From contig OZ037859.1 in NCBI GenBank assembly GCA_964035575.1, forward strand, positions 682,001 through 746,000: 64,000 nucleotides of DNA, written 5' to 3'. Below are positions 26,801 through 37,800 of this stretch, piece after piece. The position numbers were made by a program, and so were the translations under genes. Below the pieces are notes generated by a model. It saw only the letters and a list, made by a program, of their open reading frames with translations, was not told where the DNA came from and did not search any database. Positions within the stretch are counted from its first letter, which is position 1. The number at the start of each line of letters is the position of its first letter. The stretch comes from Rhynchopus sp. YZ270_cl-10 (Eukaryota; Euglenozoa; Diplonemea; Diplonemida; Diplonemidae).

Positions 26801-29800
26801 GGACCCGCGATCGCTGCAGTACCTCTGTTGTTGCAGGAGTCTGCGTTGCACGGTTCGCAAGTGGATCCGGTGTGTCCATCAGCACAAACGTTGCACGACC
26901 CATCCTGCTTGTAGTTGGGCGGGCAGATGTCACACCTGTCACCTCTCCAAGCTCCGTTACACACGCATGGGCAAGAGTCGCTTGTAACATTCTGTGCCAC
27001 GCCATTGTCATTGCAGTAGGTGTTGTTGCACTGTCCACAAACCGGGTAGTTGAAAAACCCCTTCACGCACTCCCCGCAGTTCCTTGTGGCGTCGTAGGGG
27101 AACGGGCAAGTCTTGCAAAAGTCGGGGGAGTTCATGTCAATGCGACGCACGTCTGGGCCCGCTGATGCATCGAAGGAAAACATGTTGTTACAGTCACAAG
27201 TGCATTCGTGCCCACTGCGAATCATGGTTCCGTTGCCGTTGCACATCGAGTCGTCACACACCTGGTCGCAGGCAGGGTAGGTGCGCTTGCCGTAGGCGCA
27301 CTGGTTGCACTGCACTTCGCCTTCAAAGGTACCTCCCATCAGGTAGGCGTGTCTGTTGCCGCCTGGGACCAGATCCTTGAGCCAGTGGTACTTGGTGGTG
27401 TCGGCCTTGTCTGTGGTGCCTGAGAGGTATCCCCTCTTGCAGTTCACCGTGGTGGGTCCGCCGCAGTTCCACGTCATGTCCTCGCCTGTTCCGCCCACTC
27501 CTTCGTCTCTGTAGTAGACAAGCAGGTCGGCTTCTGTCCCTGCGAGGCGGGTGTCTGCTGTGATGCGGATCTCCGAGTCTGTGCGCCCTCTGTTGAAGAG
27601 AGCAAAGTCGATCAGTTCTGCGTTTGCCGGTGTGGTGGCCTCGGTGCGCCCATTCCCCATGACAACGATGTTGAAGTCGGTGCCCTTGGCAGCACCACCA
27701 AGGAAGACGTTCCCGAAGTTCCACCCAAAGCAGCCAGAGGCATCTGCCACACCGTTCACGAAGACGCACACAGCAGGGTTGTTGGCAGCGATGTACCTGA
27801 CAGTCACAATATACTTCTTCATCGCGGAAATAGGTGTCGCGAGCGACTTCCACGCAAGACTCGTGAGCGTCATGAACCTGATGCGCAGCACACCAATCGG
27901 CGAACCAGACGTGAACAACACCTCGACAAACGGAGCGCGCAGCATGTCGCTTCTGTACAAATCATCCCCAAAGGAGATGCCAAGCAGGGGCTGTGTGCCC
28001 TTCGCCTCAAAGAGACGGAAGGCAACCTCCCACGTCGCCTCCGAAGACTCAAACGCAACAGCTCCACAGTCGTTGCCTGGGCACAAGTAGGGCACGTGGA
28101 CTCCACGGTTGTAGTTGTTCAGGCACGGCCCGTACGGACCAGTCTCGGTGTCGCATCCGGGAACACCGAAGTTGTCAGGGTACAGCGCGGGGTTGAAGTC
28201 AGCACGTGCGCCTTCCTCAATGAACGGCAAGACGCAGTCCTCGCAAGTATCACCCTCATAGTGGTTGTTCGTGTCGCACTCGCATCCGCAGACAGAATGG
28301 ATCCAGGACTCGCCAGTCCACTGTGCAGTGTCTGGGTCTCCCGACATGCCTCCAAACTCGCAGATGTACCCATCAATGTTTGCACGGTCTTCCGCGAAGT
28401 CGTTCCAGTTACCGCTCTTCCAGAAGTGCATGTAGTTCTCATCGGGGTTGCCAAGGTTGTTCGGCTCCTGGTTTCCCCACGTGTGGTACGCGCCGTTCAC
28501 AGGAGAGCCTCCAATGCCACCAAGCCAGAAAAGAAGACCTTTGCCGCCGTCCATCTCACCTTCGGGGCCGGCAGTCCACCGCCATTCGCCTTCGACAAGT
28601 TCATCGGAGGCACCAAGCCAACCGTTGCCGTGGAACTTGTCTGCGAGGTAGGTGTTCTCCGCCTCGGACGTGATGGTGGCGAGGTAGCCCTGCATGCCAA
28701 AACGTGTCGTTCTCGCACATGCGTTCTCTGCGGCGTGGTAGATGATGTTCTTGTGGGTGAAGTATTCGTACAAGTGTCCTGTGTTCTTGTTGTGGATAGA
28801 AGGCGTAAGCGCGTACTCAAAGCGACGTGGCGCAGTGGACTGCGACGTTGATGTGAACCACACATCCTCAATGACCTTCGACCAGTACTCGAACTCATGG
28901 GACTTCTCAAGCGAACTTTCCTTCTTCGTGATGATGACGTAGCCTCCGTCCATGTCGTACGCGACCTCCAGCTCTGTGTTCGTACCTCCGTAGAACAGTG
29001 TGTCCTCGCCCTTCTGGAAGCCGTCCTCGATGTCCACGGTCACCCCTGTGGTCTGCATTTTGTTCGAGACAAGCAGACCTGCGAATGGCTTCGCAACCTT
29101 CCCGACAGTGTACTGGGAGTACACCGCCACTCCGCCGTTCTTGCAGTGGTCGGACGCGCACGAGGTGCAGAGGGGGTAGTCAAACAGACCAGGGGCACAC
29201 GATGTGCAGGTGGACTGGTCGTACTTCTCGGGGCAGATCTCGCAGTGGTTGCCTGTCCAGTGGCCGTTGCACTTGCAGACGCATTCAGTGGCTTCGATGG
29301 CAGGGGACCCGATAGGGATGCCGGCACCTTTGCCACCACACTGCGAAGCGTCGCACTTCACCTTGCAGTCTCTGTTGGGTCCGCCGATCCACCCGTCTGC
29401 ACATTTGTAGCATTCGTTGTCGCAGATGTTGCACTCACAGCTGTTGGACTTGCACACTGCACAGTCGCCGAAGTTTTGGTCGATCTCGTTATAGGTGAGG
29501 GGGTGGTCGTAGACACGGATGTCTATGAGGCACCCACGGAACTTGCGTGGCCCCCACGAGTTTGCCATCCAACGCTTTGTCAGCGAGATGTCAATGGACT
29601 TGCCAATGTCGACCACGGGCCCGGCCACACCGTTCTTGTACGTCTGTGCCCTGTTGTTGGGGAGCATGATGAACCCAAACTGCAGCACCTCCTCGTCCTT
29701 GACGGGTTGGTCCAGGGCGTGGTCGATGACCCTGTACGTGCTGTCGGTGACCTCAATCATTCCTGTGTTCCCGTTCACGACGAAGGAGAGAAGCTCCAAT

Positions 29801-32772
29801 GGTGCGTTCGACGTCTTCTGCATGATGTTGAAGTAGTGCACCTCTCCCTTGCGCACCTGCGGCTCCAGGCGGTACTCAACTGTCCACCCAACAGAGACGT
29901 CGATGTTGGCGAGTGCGGCAGCGTTCAGTGTGATAGGGGACGGGTCGTTGGTGACGTCAAGATGGCTGTCGAAGCACCCAGAGTGACGGGAATTCCACAT
30001 CAAAGGAAGGGCGAGCTGTGCGTCGTTTGCGACACCTGTACCACCGTCAATGACGTGGATGTCCTTCCACAGCTCGCCTGATGCTGGGTAGCTCTCGCGC
30101 GAACGTGCGTCATAGTGCACAAGCAAGCCCTTCGACACAACGTAGAACCTCTTCTTCGTGTACTCCCAGTTCTGCGTCAGACACTGCTCGTCCAGCACAC
30201 TGGAGTAGAGACGCAGCGACACGAGCTGTCCCCTGAACGACTCGCTGCTCAGGGCCGAGCCAGGTCCGCCAGTTTGCTTTGCGTTCCACACCCACCCGTC
30301 GGTGTCTGCTGAGCTCACGGGACGCCCCTCGCTGATCACCGTGCCCGACAAGACACCGTTCTTCAGCAGCGTGGTCTCGCCCTTGGTCGAGTCGTATTGA
30401 ACAGTGAGCTGCATGAGGACGTGGTCGGAGAACGGTGCCTCGGACTTGCTTGGGTAGATCTGGTACTTAAGGTCGTTCGCGTCCTCCTTGCAGATGAAGG
30501 GCAACATCACACCACAGTCCTCGGGGAAGACGCTGGGTGTGATGAACTGCACTCCGGTGTTGTCGGTCGCCTCAATCATCTTCGCGCATAGCTTACCTGC
30601 GTCCGAGGGGCGCGAGAAGAAGGGGTACCCCGCGTCGAAGCGGCGCTGCACGTCATCCTGGCTGAGAGCGCGCGACCAGATGGAGGCCTTAGCGTACAGA
30701 CCGATGAAGGACTTCGAGATCAGGTCTCCCTGGCCTCTTCTGCCGAGTGTCATGAAGTGCGAAGTGCCGTAAGTGCGCACGTCCACTGTTGCCGTTCCGT
30801 AGACTTGCCCGTTGAAGTACACCGTCACGTTCTTGTTGGCGGAGTCGTACGTGATGGCGGCGTGGACCCATTCCTCTGTGTGCAGCGACTTGCCACCCAG
30901 GTTGCCCCTCGACGAGGCGGAGGACGAGCCTGCGTAGAAGATGTTCGACACCGGTGCCCAGCTGTTCCCGTCGTTCTCGCCTGGTGCGAGCACGTCGAAG
31001 GTGGTGCCGATCGCGCCTGACGTGAGACCAATGATCGCCATCGACTCCTCGCGGATGCCCTTCACGCCTTTGAACCACACCTCCAGGGTTCTGTCTGTGA
31101 CAGAGCTTGCGAGGGGTGCGAGCACGGCAGCCTGCCCGTCCAGGTACATCCCTGCGGTCGAGAGGCGCACATTGCTGTTGTCCCAGGCACCGAAGCACAT
31201 CTTGCCTGATCCAAGCTCGGACCCGCCTGTGGGGCAGATCTTCAGGGGCGACGAGGACGTAGCCTTGGTGAAGTCGTAGTCTGCCACGAGCCCGGTCGTG
31301 CCTGCGGAGCCGAGGTTGGCTGTGTCCGGCAACAGCGGGAAGTACGTCATCGGTGTCAACGCGGATGCATCTTCGTTGAGGTACTGCTCCGTGGGCGAGG
31401 CACGCTTTGCGCCCAGCCAGAACTCGCTCTTGGACGAGGCGGCGGTCATGGTCGAGAAGAGGAAGAGGAACTCCTCCTTGGTTGCTACCGAGGTGATGTG
31501 CCCCTTCTCTGCGATGCACTGTGCGCTTGCGTCTGCGTACGTTGCGGGGGTGGAGAAGACCTTGTAGCAGTGTGCGTTGAGGTACTCCCAGCCGGATGGG
31601 CACTCTCTGGAAGCGAAGGTGCCGCTTTGGTCTGAGGGGCCAGAGTGGAGGGAGAGGAGGTTCGTGCCGGATGCGTCGACCACGCTGCTGAGGAAGTGGC
31701 TGCCTGTCTGGGCGGCGGGGGAGAGCGTCATCTCGAGTGTGTAGCTGCCGCTGATAGCCTTCAGTGCATCACCGTTAAGCTTGATGTAGTCCGACACCGG
31801 ATAGCCGTCATCGGGGAAGGAGAAGACACCTCCGTGGTAGGGCTGCCAGTACTGAGCGCCGCTGGGGGTGACTACCTTACCGTGGCGGTTCTTGCCCGAC
31901 AGGTCGAAGAGATCGGTAGGGCATTCGACTCCTGTGGAGCAGCCTGAGTAGGAGCTCCCAAGCCCAGCGTCATAGTACACCTCAAGGTTCTCTCTGCAGA
32001 TGCCGTGGGCTGCGTTGAACTTCGAAAAGTCCTGTGAAACGGCGGCTGCCTGCGTCTTGCCGTTGTAGACACGCACACCATAGAGCTTCCCACGGTACGC
32101 CTCCGTCGCAACGTAGCCACCCAAAGGTGAGTCCTGCTCCTGGTTCAGAACAAACCCGGTGCACCTCGCAATGTCAAAGGACCCATCCGCAAAGTCCGTC
32201 CCCGAAACAGCCTTGCAAGAAACCTGTACCCCGTTGTGGTATGCGCAAAGCTCAAAGGCACCGCCCCCCGCATCCGTCAGCGTTGCAGTGATGACAGTTG
32301 GCTCAAACTTTCCTAAATAGATGTGCGGGAAACCGGGGTTTCCAACGGTGCTTGGTGGGAAGTTTTTGGACATAAAGTCGACAAAGGTTTTGCCATCCTC
32401 AGTGGCCATGTAGATGGAGAAGATATCGGTGCTGGCATCGACGCAGGACATCAGAGTCATGAAGCCGGACCATGGTGCGTCGGGTGCGAAGGAGACGGAG
32501 ATACCCCACTCTCCTGAGACACCCATTGCGCTTGGGTTGCGTGCAATCAACCGCTCGGTCTGCTGCTGCTCTGTGAACATAAACTGCTGGTCAGCAGACT
32601 CATATATGTTTGTAAACGTACCCTCCAGGGTGACGTCGTTTCCCTTCCCAGATTCATCTTTCCACGTCTTCCCTGCCAGGTCTACATTACCAGGTGAAGC
32701 AGTTAAGTCCAACACCAAGTCCTGTGCTCCAACAAGCACACCCCAGCACAATGCCAGGTACAACCCCCGCAT
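5887..32772 (-). CDS. Giant EGF-array type I membrane protein (about 8,800 aa)
   Basis: Three exons: 32772-7222, 7120-6395 and 6012-5887. Frames join in phase 0 to give 8517+242+41 residues. A signal peptide (MRGLYLALCWGVLVG) is followed by LamG-like and C-type lectin domains (residues about 20-2460, interspersed with EGF modules). A cysteine-rich array of roughly 60-65-residue EGF/laminin-EGF-like modules follows (about 2460-7650; length suggests about 80), of the type NYPTCTKC..HCSNHA..CVCTC..WTG..CD.CP. Tandem beta-rich repeats of about 100 residues come next, then one membrane helix (FWWIFLVLILLLCLSLLFLW), a basic stop-transfer segment and an acidic tail ending NAVDDLL. This architecture implies an extracellular adhesion, glycan-binding or surface-coat role; the ligand is unknown. 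Both introns lie in the last 1.3 kb. No single known protein is recognised. Confidence 0.9.
6050..6104 (-). repeat. F3 repeat, copy 1 (inside intron)
   Basis: 55 bp, identical to 62238-62292 except for one base. On the gene strand it ends CTACACTACTCCAACAATTT, upstream of the acceptor. Confidence 0.9.
6317..6334 (-). repeat. F1 core (inside intron)
   Basis: On +: GAACGTAAGCCTCGCATG, matching GAACCTAAGCCTCTCGTG of the family. It lies in intron 2 of the giant gene. Confidence 0.5.
7121..7221 (-). other. Intron 1 of the giant gene (101 bp)
   Basis: Donor ACACCG|GTATGT; acceptor CCCCCACAG|CTGACC. Splicing joins CDATPTP to LTCVGDPVSVP in phase 0, keeping the repeat pattern of the ectodomain and reaching the membrane helix. 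Unspliced RNA stops after two extra codons (Val-Cys). Confidence 0.9.
7222..9826 (-). other. Domain block: C-terminal beta repeats of the giant protein
   Basis: After the last EGF module the protein changes to tandem units of roughly 90-110 residues, continuing into exon 2. Recurring features are VPxYxVT-type starts, S/T-rich strands and a paired Cys with a VCFxxxG motif (for example YMFVCFKATGED, HYVCFSTDGEHY). They look like Ig-like or other beta-sandwich stalk domains; no named family is claimed. Confidence 0.6.
19600..20220 (-). other. Non-EGF insert within the EGF array
   Basis: About 200 residues replace the usual module between NCNGCPANYLSDT and MCDRCSEGRVAYP. The segment has few cysteines and is beta-rich, with VQWEKVSHITVANGKIEG, IENVLIKVRINGND and DGIFMCSQEILWGG. 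It is an extra globular domain placed between the cysteines of one EGF module; its family is not recognised. Confidence 0.6.
21835..22100 (-). other. Apple/PAN-like insert within an EGF module
   Basis: About 85 residues with GCCLETKTVLGGNGYDSLEL, CQAACVSTAGCLAVEYGFDG and WCQFIGGRC. The CxxxCxxxxxCxAxEYxxxxxxC pattern resembles Apple/PAN or WSC-like lectin domains. It splits an EGF module: the usual SAVQS start and the CDRCVCTC continuation lie on either side. Confidence 0.6.
25395..26700 (-). other. Pair of LamG/concanavalin-like domains
   Basis: Two similar blocks of about 200 residues each contain an LLDATHYTSGKWVDESGYGH- or LAYDAATFNGADTEWKDLSG-type first strand, then an AWHTAAISFDSVSKTM- or WHWVVAQYEASTGTV-type strand, ending GSISQVMLYL or GDIAKVLVY. 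This is the LamG/pentraxin-type jelly-roll pattern. They separate two groups of EGF modules. Confidence 0.7.
28327..28770 (-). other. Intact C-type lectin-like domain
   Basis: About 148 residues. The motifs YHAAENACARTTRFGMQGYL, GWLGASDELVEGEWRWTAGP, WGNQEPNN, NYMHF, GNWNDF and GYICEFG follow the canonical CTLD order. The EPN motif and the WND motif are those linked to calcium and mannose-type sugar binding, so this domain probably binds glycans. Confidence 0.85.
30487..31602 (-). other. C-type lectin-like domain split by a LamG-like domain
   Basis: The first half (residues about 391-480: CPSGWEYLNAHCYKV, ASAQCIAEKGHITSVATKEE, FWLGAKR) and the last half (about 728-762: LCAKM, EDCGVMLPFICKED) form one CTLD. 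Between them lies a LamG-like domain (about 494-715: GLVADYDFTK, WVHAAITYDSANKNVTVYFN, ASIWSRALSQDD). Confidence 0.65.
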
Positions 32773-33230
32773 TCTCCCCTTAGCTCTTCAATGAGCAAGG
32801 GTTCGGGGAAAGGTGTAAAAGAAAAAGGGTCTGGGGTGGGTTGGGAAAAAAAAGGGGGGGAGGGGGGGGGGTGACTCTGTAGTGGAGGTGGATGTGTTTG
32901 TGAGGAACTGAAGTGTGACACATTGGGGTGGTTTGTAACAAAAAGAAAAGAAAAGTTCAAATAGATAGTTGTCGTGGTGGGGTTGTGGGGTTGTGGGTCA
33001 GTTGAAAGGGTTGGGCGGAGAGGTAAAAGAAAGTGTCCTTTTTTATTGGTTGTTTTTCTCTTTTTTTGTTTGCGTTTTTTTTTTGGGGGGGAGAGGGGGG
33101 CTTTTGTTGCTTCCTATTTGTTTCGTTGTAGGAAGGAAGGGGAAAACACTCAAAATGCAGGGCGAAAAAAAAAAAAAAAATGGCATTTTATGTGCGGGGA
33201 AAAAATGCGAAGCAAAAAAAAAAATTTTTT

Positions 33231-33285
33231 TTTGACTTGAAATACAAAGCCCTCTCGTGACAGTGTACCTAAGTAGTGTAGAAGG
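33231..33285 (-). repeat. F5 repeat, copy 1
   Basis: On +: TTGACTTGAAATACAAAGCC then CTCTCGTGACAGTGTACCT. Matches 41258-41330 and 62364-62426; this copy lacks the terminal GGTACA..ACCGGT hairpin part. Confidence 0.8.
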
Positions 33286-33414
33286 TGTGTGCACTTTTTT
33301 TTTTTTGTGTGCATTTTATCGATAAATCGCTCAAAGAAGCCCACTTTTTTTTTGAAAGTGAGGAACCTAGCGTTTTTGTACTGCAACGTTTATTTACGGA
33401 GATTTTGTTGATTT

Positions 33415-33466
33415 TTGAAAACTTGGCTGTATTAGTGTAGACACCCGAGGATGAACTCCACTATAC
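33415..33466 (-). repeat. F4 repeat, copy 1
   Basis: On +: TTGGCTGTATTAGTGTAG then ACACCCGAGGATGAACTCCA. It is nearly identical to 52031-52080. TAGTGTAG and CTCCACTA form an imperfect hairpin. Confidence 0.85.
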
Positions 33467-33879
33467 TATAGTTTTTTTTTTTTTTTTTAAATCACTCCTT
33501 CAGCAATACGCTGATCACCTTCGGTATTTTATTATTATTGTATCGGCAATCACCCTACCTACCCACCTTGGTGCCTGCCTTAACTACCTAACTAGGGTAT
33601 TTTTTTGTCATTCAAATGTTAAGCCAGAGTCATTGTACTCCGGAAAAGACACCATAGTACAGCTCGTTTTAATTTTGTGTTGCCTTGGATATTGTTGCGT
33701 TGAGTTTATCATGGTTCCATTGGTTCCCTTTTTTTTTCTTATTTTAAATTGATATCTCATTTTTTGTCCTTTAGTATATTGGATGAAGATTCCACCAGAA
33801 ACTTTGTGGGGTCTCCTTCATCGATCTTCACAAAAAAGAGAGAGAGAGAGAGAGAGAGAGAAAGAAAATTGGGTGAGAC

Positions 33880-33910
33880 GAACACCTAAGCCTCTCATGT
33901 TTAACCACCT
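33880..33910 (-). repeat. F1 repeat
   Basis: On +: GAACACCTAAGCCTCTCATG then TTTAACCACC. The family core is conserved; the second hairpin arm is altered. Confidence 0.65.
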
Positions 33911-34831
33911 AAAAATACCCCACCCAATAACCCCCATCATTTTTTTACCAGATTTTTTTTTTTGTCTTTTTTTAAACTTTTTTTGTGTGCCGAGATACAG
34001 CCATTATCAGTTTTTTGAAGAATTGTAGGAACGGTGTTTGTGGTTGCCACAAAAAATTGCAAAATCTCCACTTTTAAAAATGCCCCCCTTCCGCAAAAGC
34101 AGACAACGTTCGTACCCCAAAAAAAAAATCACATACACACACAAAAATACACACAAAAGGTGGGGAAAGATTATCTAACCTCAAGGTCAGGTGCCACCCT
34201 TTTAAAAATACATGTGGAATTCTCCAAGACATTCCCACCACCTCCCCTCGCAAAGACCGACCCGAATTCCACCCAATTTCTTCAGAAAATCCACCAACAA
34301 ATCTCTGAAAACCCATTAAAACCCATTTTTCCACTTTTTACCCAACTCATTTCCTTTTTTTTTTTGGACCCGAAAAATGCGAAAAAGAGAGGCCACCCCA
34401 TGCTTGCCGATGTGTTCATCCTTTTTTTTTGGGGGGTTTGGAAAATACTTTCCTTTTTATAGTTTTTAATAACACTGGAGACGGGAAGATGGCCTAAAAA
34501 AGAAAACAGAGAATTTTTTTTGAAAGATGCAAAAAGAAAAAGAAAAAGGAAAAAAGGTACAAAAAAAAAAAAAAAAAAAAATAACAATAACATCGACAAC
34601 AATTCAACAGTATTACTGTGTGCCTTTCTCCAAAAGAATGGGCAAATAAGACACGGATCTTCCTCAAAAGAAAAGGTTCGGTGCAAGCAACTCGGGTGAC
34701 TTGCGGACAGATCTCTCTTTTTTTTTTTTTTTTTTTTTGAAAAAGGGTAAAAAGGCTCTGGCTAGTGTTTGGCAGGACGGAACAGATTTGTAGCTTTAGA
34801 AATATTGAATTCAAAGTCGTACGATAGCAGC

Positions 34832-37800
34832 TTAACGGAACTCACCCACACAGCAGATTCCACAGATCACACCTGTTTGGGAGGGGTTTTGAATGGGTTT
34901 TATGATTTTATTTTATTTCTGATATTTTTTTGGATTAGTGTAGCTGCCATATCGACAGTCTTCGTCTATTCTGTTCCATTTCTTTCTTAAAAACCCCCAT
35001 CCCTCCCCGCATGAGTGTCGCAACATACCAGTGTTGTGTGGTTCTGCTGGGCTGTCGCAGCAGCTGCAACGGATTGGCGTAACAGCTCCCTGTGTGGTGG
35101 ATGTGTTGTGAAGGAGAGAGAGAGAGAGAGAAAATAGTAGAAAGCGAAGTTGATAATCTGAGATACACACGCCTCACAAAGACCGCAGCCCGAAGGAGTG
35201 ATACTTAATGAGGACATGAGCCTCTGGGACGCAGACACTGACACTCCGTGGGCTATCGAACCCCGGAGTGTTGCATTTCGGAGTTGCTGAGAGGGAAACT
35301 GTAAACAGGCACACAGCCATTCCCCCATCCGGACTGGGAAGGGGAAGGGGTTACATGATATGTAGGAAAGATGTGTGTGCCCACCATCCCGCCTTGCCCC
35401 CCACTGCTGCTACCGTTGCATACCGTGTACATCGGAACCCATCCTGCCACGCATGTCTCGAAGGGGTTGCGGGAGTCGTAGTTCAACTGTGTGTGAAGTT
35501 GTTTCGTTAGTTATTGTATGACATTGTATCAAAAGAGAAACGTTCAGAGCCAATGAGGCTTCACGAAATATCGAGAAGCCTCATAAACGAGTCTTGGTGC
35601 AGACGTGATAGGAAAAGGCGGTGTTGATATATTGCATACCGTGTCTGCGTCGTCCTTCAGCTCTGAAACAGAGACAGCCTTCTTAGCCTGCTGCTGCAGC
35701 TTGGCATCTGGGTTGAACTCCAAGAGTCTGCGCCCGAACTGCCCTGCGGTGCGGAAGAAGCCCTTCTTGTAGAGGTCAAGCATTGCCTGCTTCACGACAA
35801 GGGGCATGTGGTTTGCGTCCAGGTCGTAGTGTGCGAAGTAGCACGCCATCTCCGCAAGCTTCTTCGAGTCCTGCTCCTTGGCCCTCGCAAGCTGCAGGGC
35901 GCACGCAGATGAGTACGTCTTCGCCTTCTTAACGAGCTGCTCCCTCAGCGGTCTGTCCTTGTCCTCCACGACCGCAAGCGTGTCCATCTGCAACGCTGTT
36001 GTGAACGCATCGCGTGCATCAGCGAACTTCCCCTCCGTAAAGCACTTCGACCCAAGCTTCACCCGCTCCTGCATGCTCAGCACGTTGATCGCCCTAAGCG
36101 GAAGCTTTTCGGACGTCGAGTGGTACAGCGCTCTGGAGGGAAGCAGGCCTGGAAGAGGAAGGGATCCCGTTGCGGCGAGGAAGCATTGGTAGAACAGAGG
36201 CTTGAGGGGCTCGAACTCCTTGACACCCTTGTGTGCCTTGAGAAGCTTCATGCCCGACTCGAAGGAGCCAGCTGCGATGTGGTCGCAGGCGCACTTCGAG
36301 GCTGTCCAGTGCGCAAGGATGCCGCGTCCAGACACAGGGAAGATGATCTCGCCATCGCCACGTCCCTTCATGATGTCCTCCGCCTCGATCTTGATGTCCT
36401 CCATGTCATCCCATCCACCACCACCACCACCACCCATCATGTCGTCGTCGTCCATCATGTCCGAGCCATCCTCCATATCCACAGACCCGTCCATGTCATC
36501 CAAGTCGCCACCACCCCAGCCTGCCCCGCCCGTCTCCATCACCTCGCCCACGTCCTCCGCAGCAGCGCCGCTGGTCAGCAGCGCCTTCACCCTGCTCTCC
36601 TCGATTCTGTACAGCGGCCAGTCCGCCCCGTTGGGTGTGACCTGGGGAACGGTGATGGTCGCGGTGCCAGAGGAGTTGTCGGCAAGCGTCTGGTACACCG
36701 CGTGTGCTGCCTCCTTGGCACGCATCTCGCGCATCTGGCGCACCCTGAGCATGTCCTCGTGCTCGTCCTCCTCGTCGTCAGAGTCGATCGTAGTCGTCAT
36801 CGACTCTTGGATCGTCATCGCTGCCTTCTTCTGCAGGCGCTCTGCAATCTCTGTCAGGCCGTGGCGCGTGGCAATGGCGTGCGCAAGGGTGAACTGACCT
36901 GCCTCCTCCAAGAGCTTCACGCGTGTGTCAGCATCACCGGTGAACAGCGACGTCTGGAACCTGTGGTTGGAGTCGTCACGCTGCATGTCAGAGAAGTCAC
37001 GTGCCTTCTCGTGGTTGCCGATGACGAAGTTGAGGAAGGACAGCTTCTGCATGGACTGCGGCCCGCCATTCTTGTTGAAGCAGGTGTTCGTCAGCTGCAC
37101 CTTTCCGCAGGTCTTGGCCGAGAGCGAGAGCTTGTCCCACGCCTCGTTGTCATCCATCTGCGTGGCGCACTCGTACGCGTCTTCCAGGTTGCCGCAGTCG
37201 ACAGCAAGTCTGAACCTGATCTTGGGGTCCTTCACGAAGTGCATCGCCACCTCGGGGAAGCCACGCTGCTGCAGGTAGCACACCAACGCCTGTCCGTGGA
37301 AGCGTGCGGTCTTGAGGATCTTGAGCACCTCGGGCCACCTGCCTGCGTGCAGGGCAAGCTTGAAGCGGTACTCTGCAGAGTCGACGGTCATGTTGCAGAA
37401 CTCACCCTCACGTGTGAGGTACGACACCTCGTCGCCCACCACGCGCACGAGGTAGATGGGTGCGTCAAGGGTCTTGATGGTGCCTGTGTCGCCGTTGGGG
37501 AGGCAGTACTTCAGGTGGTTCATGGTGCAGTAGAAAAGGACAATCGCCTTCTCGTCGAAGCAGGCGGACTTCACACGCGAGTTCTCGTGGAGCGAGCATT
37601 CGCTCTTCAAGTTGCGCTTGTGCAGGACGGTGATGGAGTGCTTGGAGATGAGGGCCACCTTCGCCTCTCTGGCGGTGGTAGGCGACCACACGACGTACTT
37701 CACCTTCGCCGCTGTGGCCTCGCATGTGACCTTCTTCTGGTGCGGGTCGAAGAGGTACACCTTGTCGTCTCCCCTCAGAAGGAGCAGGCCGTTCGGTGCC

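Larger units (their letters stand above)
32773..34831. other. Spacer between COPA and the giant gene
   Basis: No gene is seen. It holds an F5 copy, an F4 copy, an F1 copy, a (GA)n run at about 33836-33862 and long A/T runs. Two pyrimidine/AG acceptor-like sites (AG at 32877-32878 and 32831-32832 on the minus strand) precede the giant gene's start. Confidence 0.6.
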
